Positions 1-7,412 of a DNA stretch of 12,323 nt are shown in pieces (the stretch's first letter is position 1; each line of letters opens with the position of its first letter). The notes under the pieces were generated by a model, which had not been told where the DNA came from, searched no databases, and saw nothing but the letters and a program-made list of their open reading frames with translations. The DNA is taken from contig JAADFV010000445.1 of assembly GCA_013152695.1 (NCBI GenBank), forward strand, positions 8,910-21,232. Reading direction: 5' to 3'. A program made the position numbers and the translations under genes. The DNA comes from Chloroflexota bacterium. Its GTDB lineage: Bacteria; Chloroflexota; Anaerolineae; J102.

Positions 1-63
1 TCCTCCTTGTCCCGACCACCTGCATGGTGCAACACCCCATCAAACCCCTCACAGCACGTCCCC

Positions 64-1983
64 ATGGCCGAACACACCGTTACATTCGCAAACACCCAAC
101 AGACAGTGCAGGTGCCAACGGGCACCCTTCTGACCGAAGCGGCACAGCGAGCAGGCGTCCACATCAACCAACCCTGCGGTGGTCAGGGACGCTGTGGTCG
201 CTGCGCCGTGCAGGTCACCCAGGGCAAAGTACGCAGTCGTAGCACCCTGCGCCTCAGTCCCGAAGACATTGCCCAAGGCTTTGTCCTGGCCTGCCAGGCC
301 GTCGTGGAAAACGATGTGGTGATCGAGGTACCGCCTCAAGAAAAGATTGAACGCCGCCTCACCACCGATCGCACTGTGGGCGCCGTCCACCCCCCGGCCG
401 AATACAATCCCCAAGTCCACCAGATGCTCCAGCGTCTGACCATCCAGCTCAAACCCCCAAGCATGGACGATCAGACAGACGATTGGAGCCGTCTGAAATG
501 GGCTCTCGAGAAAAAACTGAAAAGAGGCGAGATCGAGGCCTCATTGGCTGTACTGCAAAAGATCGGCCCCACCCTGCGCCAGGGTGATTGGACCACCACG
601 GTCGTCGTCGAGGATCCCAGTTGGGACTTCTCCAGTGATTGCCCGGCACGACTGGTCGACATTCGTGCCGGCGCCATGGAGGCAGACACCCCCCTCTGGG
701 GCATTGCCATCGATATTGGCACGACAACGGTATCTTTGTGGTTGGTAGAGCTCCTGAGCGGAGAAGTGCGGGCGCAAGTGGCTGAGTACAACCAGCAAAT
801 CAGCCGCGGCGAAGACGTCATCTCTCGCATCATCTACGCCAGTAAGAACAATGGTGCCGCCGAGATGCGCGCCCTGGTCCTCGACACCATCAATGGACTG
901 GTCGAACGCGCCTGCAAGCGAGCCAAAATCCAGCCGGAACACGTTTACAAGGCTACCGTGGCGGGCAATAGCACCATGATGCATCTTTTCCTCGGCCTTC
1001 CTGCCAATAGCATCCGCCTCGCCCCCTTCGTCACTACGGTTAACAACATCCCCCTCTTACGCGCCGCTGAAGTCGGTATCAACATCCATCCTGAAGCCAC
1101 CATCGATTGCCTGCCTGGCGTCGCCAGCTATGTCGGTGCAGATATCACAGCCGGCGTGCTTTCCTCGGGCATGGCCGACACAGAGTTGATTACCCTCTTT
1201 ATGGATGTCGGCACCAACGGCGAAACAGTGATGGGCACACGTGACTGGCTTGTCACCTGCGCCTGTTCCGCCGGCCCTGCCTTCGAAGGTGGCGGTGTCC
1301 TCGACGGAATGCGCGCTACGCGCGGCGCCATCGAAGAAGTCTGGGTACACAGTGAGACCTTCGAGCCCAGTTGGCGCGTAATCGGCAATGTCAAGCCCAA
1401 GGGCATTTGCGGAAGTGGCCTTATCTCCTTGCTGGCCGAGCTCTTTATCACCGGCGTGATTGATAAAGGCGGCAATTACAACACCCACGTCGATAGCCCT
1501 CGCCTGCGCAAGGGTGAACACGGCTGGGAATATGTTGTTGCCTGGGCGAAAGAGACAGCCCACGGCCGCGATATCGTCCTCACCCGTGTCGACATCGACA
1601 ATCTAATTCGAGCCAAAGCCGCCATTTATGCCGGTTTTGCCGTCCTCGCCGAAAGTGTCGGCATTCCTCTGGAAACGGTCGAGCAAGTGCTGATTGGCGG
1701 ATCTTTCGGTAAATACATCAATGTCGAAAAAGCAATCCAACTGGGTCTGCTCCCCGACATGCCTTGGGAGAACTTCCAATTTCTTGGCAATACTTCCGTA
1801 AAAGGAGCATACCTGGCGCTCCTCGATCGTACTTCCCGCGCCCGTATCCAAGACATTGCATCCAGCATGACCTACATCGAACTCTCGGCAGATAATCGAT
1901 TTTACGAAGCTTTCACCTCAGCACTGTTCCTTCCACACACGGACCTGAGCAAGTTCCCCTCGGTTGCGGCGACACTGGCTTGA
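64..1983 (+). CDS. acsV: Reductive activator of corrinoid (Fe-S) protein, RACo/AcsV-like
   Basis: An ATP-dependent activator that returns inactive Co(II) corrinoid protein to Co(I) in methyl-transfer pathways; cytoplasmic. Seen: residues 1-95 form a plant-type 2Fe-2S ferredoxin domain with Cys38, Cys44, Cys47 and Cys77 (CGGQGRCGRC then LACQA). A linker of about 110 residues follows, then an ASKHA ATPase fold (DUF4445) with IDIGTTT at 216-222, DVGTNGE at 381-387, GICGSG at 447-452 and IGGSFG at 544-549. The length of about 639 residues fits characterised RACo (about 630). I chose ATG 64 because the ferredoxin domain begins directly after it. There is no clear ribosome binding site, and the frame is open upstream through a TTG at 7 to the window edge, so a longer N-terminus is possible. 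It lies 97 bp before the methyltransferase on the same strand, which supports a corrinoid role. RACo-like proteins also serve O-demethylase and other methyltransferase systems, so the precise partner is inferred. Confidence 0.88.
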   Translation: MAEHTVTFANTQQTVQVPTGTLLTEAAQRAGVHINQPCGGQGRCGRCAVQVTQGKVRSRSTLRLSPEDIAQGFVLACQAVVENDVVIEVPPQEKIERRLTTDRTVGAVHPPAEYNPQVHQMLQRLTIQLKPPSMDDQTDDWSRLKWALEKKLKRGEIEASLAVLQKIGPTLRQGDWTTTVVVEDPSWDFSSDCPARLVDIRAGAMEADTPLWGIAIDIGTTTVSLWLVELLSGEVRAQVAEYNQQISRGEDVISRIIYASKNNGAAEMRALVLDTINGLVERACKRAKIQPEHVYKATVAGNSTMMHLFLGLPANSIRLAPFVTTVNNIPLLRAAEVGINIHPEATIDCLPGVASYVGADITAGVLSSGMADTELITLFMDVGTNGETVMGTRDWLVTCACSAGPAFEGGGVLDGMRATRGAIEEVWVHSETFEPSWRVIGNVKPKGICGSGLISLLAELFITGVIDKGGNYNTHVDSPRLRKGEHGWEYVVAWAKETAHGRDIVLTRVDIDNLIRAKAAIYAGFAVLAESVGIPLETVEQVLIGGSFGKYINVEKAIQLGLLPDMPWENFQFLGNTSVKGAYLALLDRTSRARIQDIASSMTYIELSADNRFYEAFTSALFLPHTDLSKFPSVAATLA

Positions 1984-2067
1984 CGTGTAAGATTCAACGT
2001 AAAATCGAACCATGCCCATATTCCCTCATACATCGGCAAAACCTGCTGATGTCCCCGCGTAAGCACC

Positions 2068-2075
2068 TAAGGAGG
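2068..2075 (+). promoter_or_regulatory. Strong ribosome binding site of the methyltransferase gene
   Basis: TAAGGAGG lies five bases before ATG 2081, a near-perfect match to the anti-Shine-Dalgarno sequence. It fixes the start of the methyltransferase and contrasts with the weak start region of the upstream activator gene. Confidence 0.85.
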
Positions 2076-2080
2076 CTACT

Positions 2081-3031
2081 ATGTACATTATCGGCGAAAA
2101 CATCCACATTATGTCGCCCAAGGTCAAAGAGGCCCTGAAAAATCGTGACGCAAAATACTTCCAGGAATCTGCCGTCAAACAAGTGGAAGCCGGCGCCAAG
2201 GCCCTCGATGTCAACTTGGGACCGCGTAAAAAGGACTGGGAAGAAGTTTTTCCCTGGATGGTCAAAACCATAGAAGCCGTAGTCGACGTCCCCCTAAGCT
2301 TCGACAGCACCAACATTTTGGGCATCGAGGCGGGGCTCAAAGCCGTCACCAAAGCACAACCGATCATCAATTCGACTTCGGCCGAGCCAGAACGTCTGGA
2401 AAAAGTGCCGCTGCTGGCCAAAAAATACAATACGCGGCTTATTGCCCTCACCATGGCCAAATCCGGCATCCCTGTGAGTGCAGACGAACGGGTCAACCTC
2501 GCCATCGAATATCTCATTCCCCGTGCCCTCGAAATCGACTTTCCCATCACCGACCTCATCATCGATCCCCTCGTCCTCACTGTCTCAGGCTGCCAGGAAT
2601 ACTGCCCTGAGTGCATCACCGCTGTGCACATGCTTCAATATGTGTGGGACCCGGCGCCACCGGTCTCGGTAGGCCTGTCCAATGTCTCCAACGCTGTGCC
2701 TCGAGAGAATCGACCCCTGATCAACCGTACCTATTGCGCCATGCTCATGGGTGCGGGCCTGAAAATGATGATCGCCGATCCCCTGGACGAGAAGCTCAAG
2801 GAAACGATACGCATCATCGAAGAACGAGACGACAGCACACCGGTCGGTCGCCTCTACCTCAAGATTCACGATCGTATCGCCGAGATGGATGAGCCTCACC
2901 CCGAAGATGTCGATATGAGTGATCCGGAACAGGTCGCGATTTGGAAGACCGTACAAATTCTCTTGAACAAGGTTATCTACGCGGACGGATATCTGCAGCA
3001 AGACGAAATGGCCGCAGCTACCGGCTCCTAA
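2081..3031 (+). CDS. acsE: Methyltetrahydrofolate:corrinoid methyltransferase, AcsE-like
   Basis: A pterin-binding TIM-barrel enzyme that moves the methyl group of 5-methyltetrahydrofolate to a Co(I) corrinoid protein, as in the methyl branch of the acetyl-CoA pathway. Seen: IIGENI at the N-terminus, DVNLGP at 43-48, FDSTN at 74-78, INSTS at 96-100, DPLVL at 162-166, GLSNVS at 198-203 and NRPLINRT just after. Asp75, Asn97, Asp162 and Asn201 line up with the folate-binding residues known from acetogen AcsE (Asp75, Asn96, Asp160, Asn199). At 316 residues it is about 50 longer than acetogen AcsE (about 262). The extra, highly charged stretch lies at about 237-285, between the conserved IADPLDE region and the C-terminal ILLNKVIYAD helix. 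The pairing with a RACo-type activator supports a corrinoid partner. The extra segment leaves open whether that partner is CFeSP or another corrinoid protein. Confidence 0.88.
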   Translation: MYIIGENIHIMSPKVKEALKNRDAKYFQESAVKQVEAGAKALDVNLGPRKKDWEEVFPWMVKTIEAVVDVPLSFDSTNILGIEAGLKAVTKAQPIINSTSAEPERLEKVPLLAKKYNTRLIALTMAKSGIPVSADERVNLAIEYLIPRALEIDFPITDLIIDPLVLTVSGCQEYCPECITAVHMLQYVWDPAPPVSVGLSNVSNAVPRENRPLINRTYCAMLMGAGLKMMIADPLDEKLKETIRIIEERDDSTPVGRLYLKIHDRIAEMDEPHPEDVDMSDPEQVAIWKTVQILLNKVIYADGYLQQDEMAAATGS

Positions 3032-3058
3032 CACCAGTTTGCCCCCCGCCCTCAATTC

Positions 3059-3095
3059 AGGCGCTCATCGCCTTGTCACGATGAGCGCCTTTTTA
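3059..3095 (+). terminator. Factor-independent terminator after the methyltransferase
   Basis: A perfect 12-bp stem (AGGCGCTCATCG at 3059-3070 with CGATGAGCGCCT at 3079-3090) with an 8-base loop, followed by a T run at 3090-3094. It begins 28 bases after the stop codon of the methyltransferase. The T run lies on the plus-strand side only. The minus-strand hydroxylase gene ends at 3102, so the hairpin could also weakly stop transcription from that side, but there is no T run in that direction. Confidence 0.9.
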
Positions 3096-3101
3096 AGTGT
3101 A

Positions 3102-5666
3102 CTAACGTCTCCGGCGTTTCGGCAAACGCATGGGCAACTGATGACGGCGGACGCCATCGAATTGGTAGAGGGCATTGGCCACCGCCGCGGCCGTGGGTAC
3201 CAGACCGATCTCGCCGACCCCCTTGGCACCGTATGGCCCGTAGGGATCGGGAACTTCGACACCGATCACCTCCACCTCGGGCATCTCCTTCGCCCGCAAA
3301 ATCCCCGTCGCCCGTAGCTTGGTGCTTTTAAGGCGTCCATTTTCCATGGGCAGATCTTCGCTAATAGCATAGCCCAGGCCCATGTGTAAAGCTCCTTCGA
3401 TCTGACCGGCAAAGAGGGTGGGGTTGAAGATCTTGCCGGCATCATGCGCGGCCACAATCTTTGCCACCTGGCCATCATCATCCAATAGCACCAATTGCGT
3501 CGCGTAGCTGTAGGAATAATGCGTAATCACCTTATCCACCTTGGCGCCGGGTTTCGTCGTCCAGTCTACGATCCAACTGCCGTGATACACCCGGCCAGTC
3601 AGCTCAGACAAATCATGCTTCTCTAAATCCAGACGTAACTTCTTGGCAGCATCCATGACGGCATTCCCCACCAGAGAAGTCGCTCTCGAGGCTGTGGTCA
3701 TACCCCCGACCTGCCCTGTGGCCGTATCCACCCGTACCTCCACGATGTCCGGATCCAGGCCAGTCTCGGTGCATAAAGTTTGTAGAGCCACCGTATGCAC
3801 ACCCTGCCCCATTTCCGTCCAGCCGTGATCGATGATCACATGGTCGGGGCCGACGATGGTGATGCTGGCCCAGGCAGCATCAGGAATTCCATTGCCGATA
3901 CCCGTATTTTTAAGACCACAGGCCAATCCCGCATACTTGGCAGCATAAAATGCATCCTTCACGGCCAATAAGGTAGCTTTGGCACCGGCACCTCCCTCGA
4001 TAATCTGCCCGGTGGCAGTCATGCCGCCTACATCCAGGGCATTGTCATAGCGGAACTGCCAGCGATCGAAACCACCCTGCTCGCACAGCTCATCGATGCA
4101 ACTTTCCAAACCAAAAGCCGCCTGATTCACACCAAAACCACGCATCGCACCACAGGGGATATTGTTGGTGTAAACGGCGACGGCATCGATATCCACAGCG
4201 GGGACATGGTAAGCACCGGTCGCATGACCGGCAGAGCGTTCCAGCACCTTCATACCCACCGAAGCATACGCGCCCGTATCTCCCACAAAGCGGGCCTTCA
4301 CAAAGGTGAGCTTGCCTTCAGCATCACAGCCTACCGTGTAATCCATCCAAATCGGATGTCGTTTGGGATGCATGGTGATAGACTCGGCCCGGGTCAGGCG
4401 CACCTTCACCGGCTTTCCTGTGAGATAAGCCAACAGCGCCGCATGACCCTGTACGGTCAAATCCTCTTTGCCGCCGAAACCACCGCCATTGGGCACGAGA
4501 ACGACACGAACCTTGTCCTCGGGCAGGTTCAAAATACTGGCGATCTGCTTGCGATCATCATACACGCCTTGCCCCTGCGAAAATACCTCCACTCCGTCCT
4601 CATGAGGCACAGCAACGGCTGCCTCCGGCTCCATAAAACCATGTTCGATGCGCTGGGTTTGGTAGATGCCATGGGAGACAAAGGCAGTGCGAGCCTCGGC
4701 CTCCTCCAGATCACCTCGTTGCACGACTGTGCGCGAAAGAATGTTGCCGCCTTCATGAACGGCCGGCGCTGTGGGTTTCATGGCTTCATGCGGATCGGTG
4801 ACCGGTTCCAAAACTTCGTACTCAACCCGAATCAAGTCTACTGCTTTCCGGGCGATGTCCTCAGAAATGGCCGCAACCTCGGCCAAAACATCGCCGATGT
4901 AGCGGGTCGTCTCCCCTTCCGCAATCATCAAGGGCCAGTCCTGACGGATAAGGCCAACCACACGCTCGCCGGGCACATCCGCCGCCGTGACTACGCGCAA
5001 AACCCCCTCAAGTTGCTCAGCCTCGCTAGTATCGATCTTCAAAACACGGGCGCGGGGATGGTCGCTGAACTTGAGCGCCCCGTGCACCATGCCCTCCAAA
5101 CGCATATCATCGATAAAGGGGCGGTGCCCCAAAACAGCTGCCAGCGAGTCGTATTTGGGTTGCGGTGTGCCCACCCTACCATCTCCCTTCGGCACCGGTA
5201 AAGGCTGTTCTTCGCGAATGGCTTCCGCCGCCAATTCGATGGCTTCCACCACTTTTTTATAGCCAGTGCAACGGCAGAGATTGGGTGTCAGGGCTTGTTC
5301 GATTTCCTGACGGCTGGGGGCGGGGTTTTTGTTGATGAGGGCATCTGCCCGCATGACGATGCCGGGAGTACAGAAACCACACTGCACCGCACCTTTGGCG
5401 ACAAAGGCATTGGCATACACCTCCTGCCGGAACTCATTGAGGCCTTCGGGGGTGACGACAGCACCGCCGGCCACCTTTTTCATGGGCGTCACGCAGGAAA
5501 GTACGGCCTTGCCATTGAGATGCACCGTGCAGGCACCACATGCGGCCTGCGGCGCACAGCCGTTTTTCGGAGAGGTGATACCTTCGTGCTCGCGCAGATA
5601 GGTCAGAAGCGAAAGCTCGAGATCACCGTGATATTCGCGTTGGCGACCATTCAACGTAAATTGCAT
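3102..5666 (-). CDS. FAD-less molybdenum hydroxylase, xanthine dehydrogenase family, fused 2Fe-2S and molybdopterin domains
   Basis: Predicted to hydroxylate a purine or similar N-heterocycle with water as oxygen donor. Seen, in order: 2Fe-2S domain with Cys37, Cys43, Cys46 and Cys58 (spacing CX5CX2CX11C); helical 2Fe-2S domain with Cys96, Cys99, Cys131 and Cys133 (QCGFC and LCRCTGY); then from about residue 170 the aldehyde oxidase/xanthine dehydrogenase molybdopterin domains with GGGFGGKE at 394-401, CGAMRGFG at 505-512, EMGQGVHT at 618-625 and GVGEIG at 816-821, in which Glu819 is the expected catalytic base. The length of 854 and the lack of an FAD domain match the single-chain group that includes putative selenium-dependent xanthine dehydrogenases and E. 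coli XdhD. No FAD subunit is encoded nearby. ATG 5666 is preceded by GGAG at 5678-5681, 11 bases upstream. It follows the ABC importer genes on the same strand after 129 bp, so the substrate is probably what the importer brings in. Selenium dependence cannot be read from the sequence. Confidence 0.87.
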   Translation of the reverse strand: MQFTLNGRQREYHGDLELSLLTYLREHEGITSPKNGCAPQAACGACTVHLNGKAVLSCVTPMKKVAGGAVVTPEGLNEFRQEVYANAFVAKGAVQCGFCTPGIVMRADALINKNPAPSRQEIEQALTPNLCRCTGYKKVVEAIELAAEAIREEQPLPVPKGDGRVGTPQPKYDSLAAVLGHRPFIDDMRLEGMVHGALKFSDHPRARVLKIDTSEAEQLEGVLRVVTAADVPGERVVGLIRQDWPLMIAEGETTRYIGDVLAEVAAISEDIARKAVDLIRVEYEVLEPVTDPHEAMKPTAPAVHEGGNILSRTVVQRGDLEEAEARTAFVSHGIYQTQRIEHGFMEPEAAVAVPHEDGVEVFSQGQGVYDDRKQIASILNLPEDKVRVVLVPNGGGFGGKEDLTVQGHAALLAYLTGKPVKVRLTRAESITMHPKRHPIWMDYTVGCDAEGKLTFVKARFVGDTGAYASVGMKVLERSAGHATGAYHVPAVDIDAVAVYTNNIPCGAMRGFGVNQAAFGLESCIDELCEQGGFDRWQFRYDNALDVGGMTATGQIIEGGAGAKATLLAVKDAFYAAKYAGLACGLKNTGIGNGIPDAAWASITIVGPDHVIIDHGWTEMGQGVHTVALQTLCTETGLDPDIVEVRVDTATGQVGGMTTASRATSLVGNAVMDAAKKLRLDLEKHDLSELTGRVYHGSWIVDWTTKPGAKVDKVITHYSYSYATQLVLLDDDGQVAKIVAAHDAGKIFNPTLFAGQIEGALHMGLGYAISEDLPMENGRLKSTKLRATGILRAKEMPEVEVIGVEVPDPYGPYGAKGVGEIGLVPTAAAVANALYQFDGVRRHQLPMRLPKRRRR

Positions 5667-5716
5667 AATAATAGAAACTCCAAATGTGTGTTATAACCTA
5701 ATTTGTGGTACCGGAT

Positions 5717-5763
5717 ACGTGAACATGCCCCCGGGGCCAGGGGGCTCGATGCTTTGCTCACGT
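5717..5763 (-). other. Imperfect hairpin between the ABC ATPase and hydroxylase genes
   Basis: A composite inverted repeat in the 129-bp gap: outer arms ACGTGA at 5717-5722 and TCACGT at 5758-5763, CAT at 5724-5726 with ATG at 5749-5751, and an inner GC stem GCCCCC at 5727-5732 with GGGGGC at 5740-5745. No T run follows on the minus strand, so it is not a classical terminator. It could lower read-through into the hydroxylase gene, protect the upstream message from 3' decay, or process the transcript. The stem is seen; the role is inferred. Confidence 0.4.
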
Positions 5764-5795
5764 CTTAATGGACAAACATGCGCTTCACCGTGCCA

Positions 5796-7355
5796 TTATG
5801 CCACGGGCATCCGGCGCTCGCCTGCCATCATCAACCCCAGCTCCTGTACTGTCACATCATCATTGTTGACAATACCCATGATCTCCCCTTTGAACAAAAC
5901 AATGATGCGGTCCGACAAGGCTTTGATTTCATCCAGGTCTTCCGAAATCAGGAGCGTGGCCAGGCCCTGGCCGCGCTGCTCAAGTAACTGGGCATGGATG
6001 TACTCGGTAGCGCCGATATCTACCCCGCGGGTAGGCTGGGCGGCGATGAGAACTCGGGGATGTCGCGCTAACTCGCGCGCCAAAATCAATTTTTGAATAT
6101 TACCACCAGAAAGACTCTTGACAGGCGTATCTTGACTAGGCGTCTTTACATTGAAATCCTTGATAAGCTTTTCGGCATGCTCGGAGATGTAGTGAAAATC
6201 AAGGAAGATGCCCCGGCTAAATGGGGGACGGATGTAGTCCTGAAGAATGAGATTCTCCGCTACAGAAAAGTCTTTGATTACGCCATCATGCATACGCTCT
6301 TCGGGGATATAGGAGAAACCGGCCTTGAACATGGCGGCCGGAGGCAGATTCGTTACCTCCTGTCCTTCCATGTACACATGGCCGCTTTTCACCCGCTGGA
6401 GACCGGCAATACATTCGGCCAGAGGCTTTTGGCCATTGCCCGAAACACCGGCCACACCCACAATTTCACCACTACGCACCTCGAATGTGACATCTCTGAG
6501 AATTGGATAATTATCTTCATTGACGGCAGTGACATGATCCAGGCGCAAACGTGCTTCGCCTACCTCCACCGGGGGCCGGTATCGCTCGAGTGACACTTCC
6601 CGCCCCACCATCATATTGGCCAATTCATGCTTCGTCACTTCTGAGGTGAGACGCGTGCCAACGACGCGGCCATCGCGCAATACGGTTACGCGATCAGTGA
6701 GGGCAAAGATCTCATCCAGTTTATGCGAAATGAAGATAAGAGCATGTCCCTCCGCCGCCATCTGCCGAAAAATGACAAACACATCCTCCACTTCCTGAGG
6801 CGTCAGTACCGCCGTAGGCTCGTCGAGGATGAGCAGCGCCGCCCCACGATACAGGGCTTTGATGATCTCCACGCGCTGACGCTCACCCACAGCCAGCTTG
6901 CTGATCACAGCCTGCGGATCGACCTCGAGACCATACTTGGAGGAAAGCTCGCGAATTCGTGCCGACACCACATCCAAATCTAGGCGTGGTTCGCGGGTCG
7001 ACTTGAGCCCCAGTGCCACATTTTCCGCTACGGTGATATTCTCGACCAGCATGAAATGCTGATGAATCATACCGATGCCGTAATTGATGGAATCGGTGGG
7101 AGAGTTGATCTTAATTGCTTTGCCATCCAGCAGGATTTCCCCCTCGTCAGGCTGGTACAGACCGTAGAGGACCTTCATCAGGGTGCTCTTGCCGGCACCA
7201 TTTTCACCCAATAGGGCATGGATTTCGCCTGCACCGACATCAAAATCGATATGATCATTGGCGAGCACGCCGGGAAAGCGCTTGACGATCCCTCGCATCT
7301 GCAAACGCTCGATACGGGGCAGGCCAGAGGGAAGCAGGTGTTGTTCAGTCATCAT
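5796..7355 (-). CDS. BMP-family ABC transporter ATP-binding protein (two ABC domains)
   Basis: The cytoplasmic ATPase of a nucleoside/purine-type importer, like NupA/YufO and close to the RbsA-type sugar ATPases. Seen: two ABC halves in one chain of about 519 residues. Half 1 has Walker A GENGAGKST at 50-58, signature LAVGERQ at 154-160, Walker B LILDEP at about 175-180 and the H-loop ISHKLDE near 211. Half 2 has a degenerate Walker A (GVSGNGQKPLAE, no GKS/T), an intact signature LSGGN at 415-419 and a Walker B in which Gln replaces Glu (IAAQPTRGVD). Such a degenerate second site is normal for this family. The start is uncertain. ATG 7355 and ATG 7352 both lack a ribosome binding site, and an in-frame GTG at 7385 lies inside a hairpin loop. 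The gene follows the binding protein by about 57 bp, with a perfect hairpin between them. Confidence 0.92.
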   Translation of the reverse strand: MMTEQHLLPSGLPRIERLQMRGIVKRFPGVLANDHIDFDVGAGEIHALLGENGAGKSTLMKVLYGLYQPDEGEILLDGKAIKINSPTDSINYGIGMIHQHFMLVENITVAENVALGLKSTREPRLDLDVVSARIRELSSKYGLEVDPQAVISKLAVGERQRVEIIKALYRGAALLILDEPTAVLTPQEVEDVFVIFRQMAAEGHALIFISHKLDEIFALTDRVTVLRDGRVVGTRLTSEVTKHELANMMVGREVSLERYRPPVEVGEARLRLDHVTAVNEDNYPILRDVTFEVRSGEIVGVAGVSGNGQKPLAECIAGLQRVKSGHVYMEGQEVTNLPPAAMFKAGFSYIPEERMHDGVIKDFSVAENLILQDYIRPPFSRGIFLDFHYISEHAEKLIKDFNVKTPSQDTPVKSLSGGNIQKLILARELARHPRVLIAAQPTRGVDIGATEYIHAQLLEQRGQGLATLLISEDLDEIKALSDRIIVLFKGEIMGIVNNDDVTVQELGLMMAGERRMPVA

Positions 7356-7368
7356 AATCGCGGGAGGA

Positions 7369-7398
7369 GTGTGGTGCGCGGGCACCCGCGCACCACAC
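7369..7398 (-). repeat. Perfect 14-bp inverted repeat (hairpin) after the binding-protein gene
   Basis: GTGTGGTGCGCGGG at 7369-7382 and its exact reverse complement at 7385-7398 are separated by two bases. In the minus-strand message the hairpin starts 14 bases after the stop codon of the BMP lipoprotein and ends 13 bases before ATG 7355 of the ATPase. It has no T tail. GC-rich hairpins after binding-protein genes in ABC operons commonly stabilise the upstream message or reduce downstream expression; that role is inferred here. Confidence 0.85.
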
Positions 7399-7412
7399 CA
7401 TGAGCTTGAGTA

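Noticed and set aside
2031..2051. Possible terminator hairpin between the activator and methyltransferase genes
   Set aside because: Only a 7-bp stem with a wobble pair and no T run; too weak to call.
2026..2631. Minus-strand open frame opposite the methyltransferase gene
   Set aside because: Antisense shadow; the plus-strand frame carries all conserved AcsE residues and a strong ribosome binding site.
4206..5201. Long plus-strand open frame (331 codons) opposite the hydroxylase gene
   Set aside because: It is antisense to strongly conserved molybdopterin domains; its composition (His- and Arg-rich, no motif) is that of a shadow frame in GC-rich DNA.
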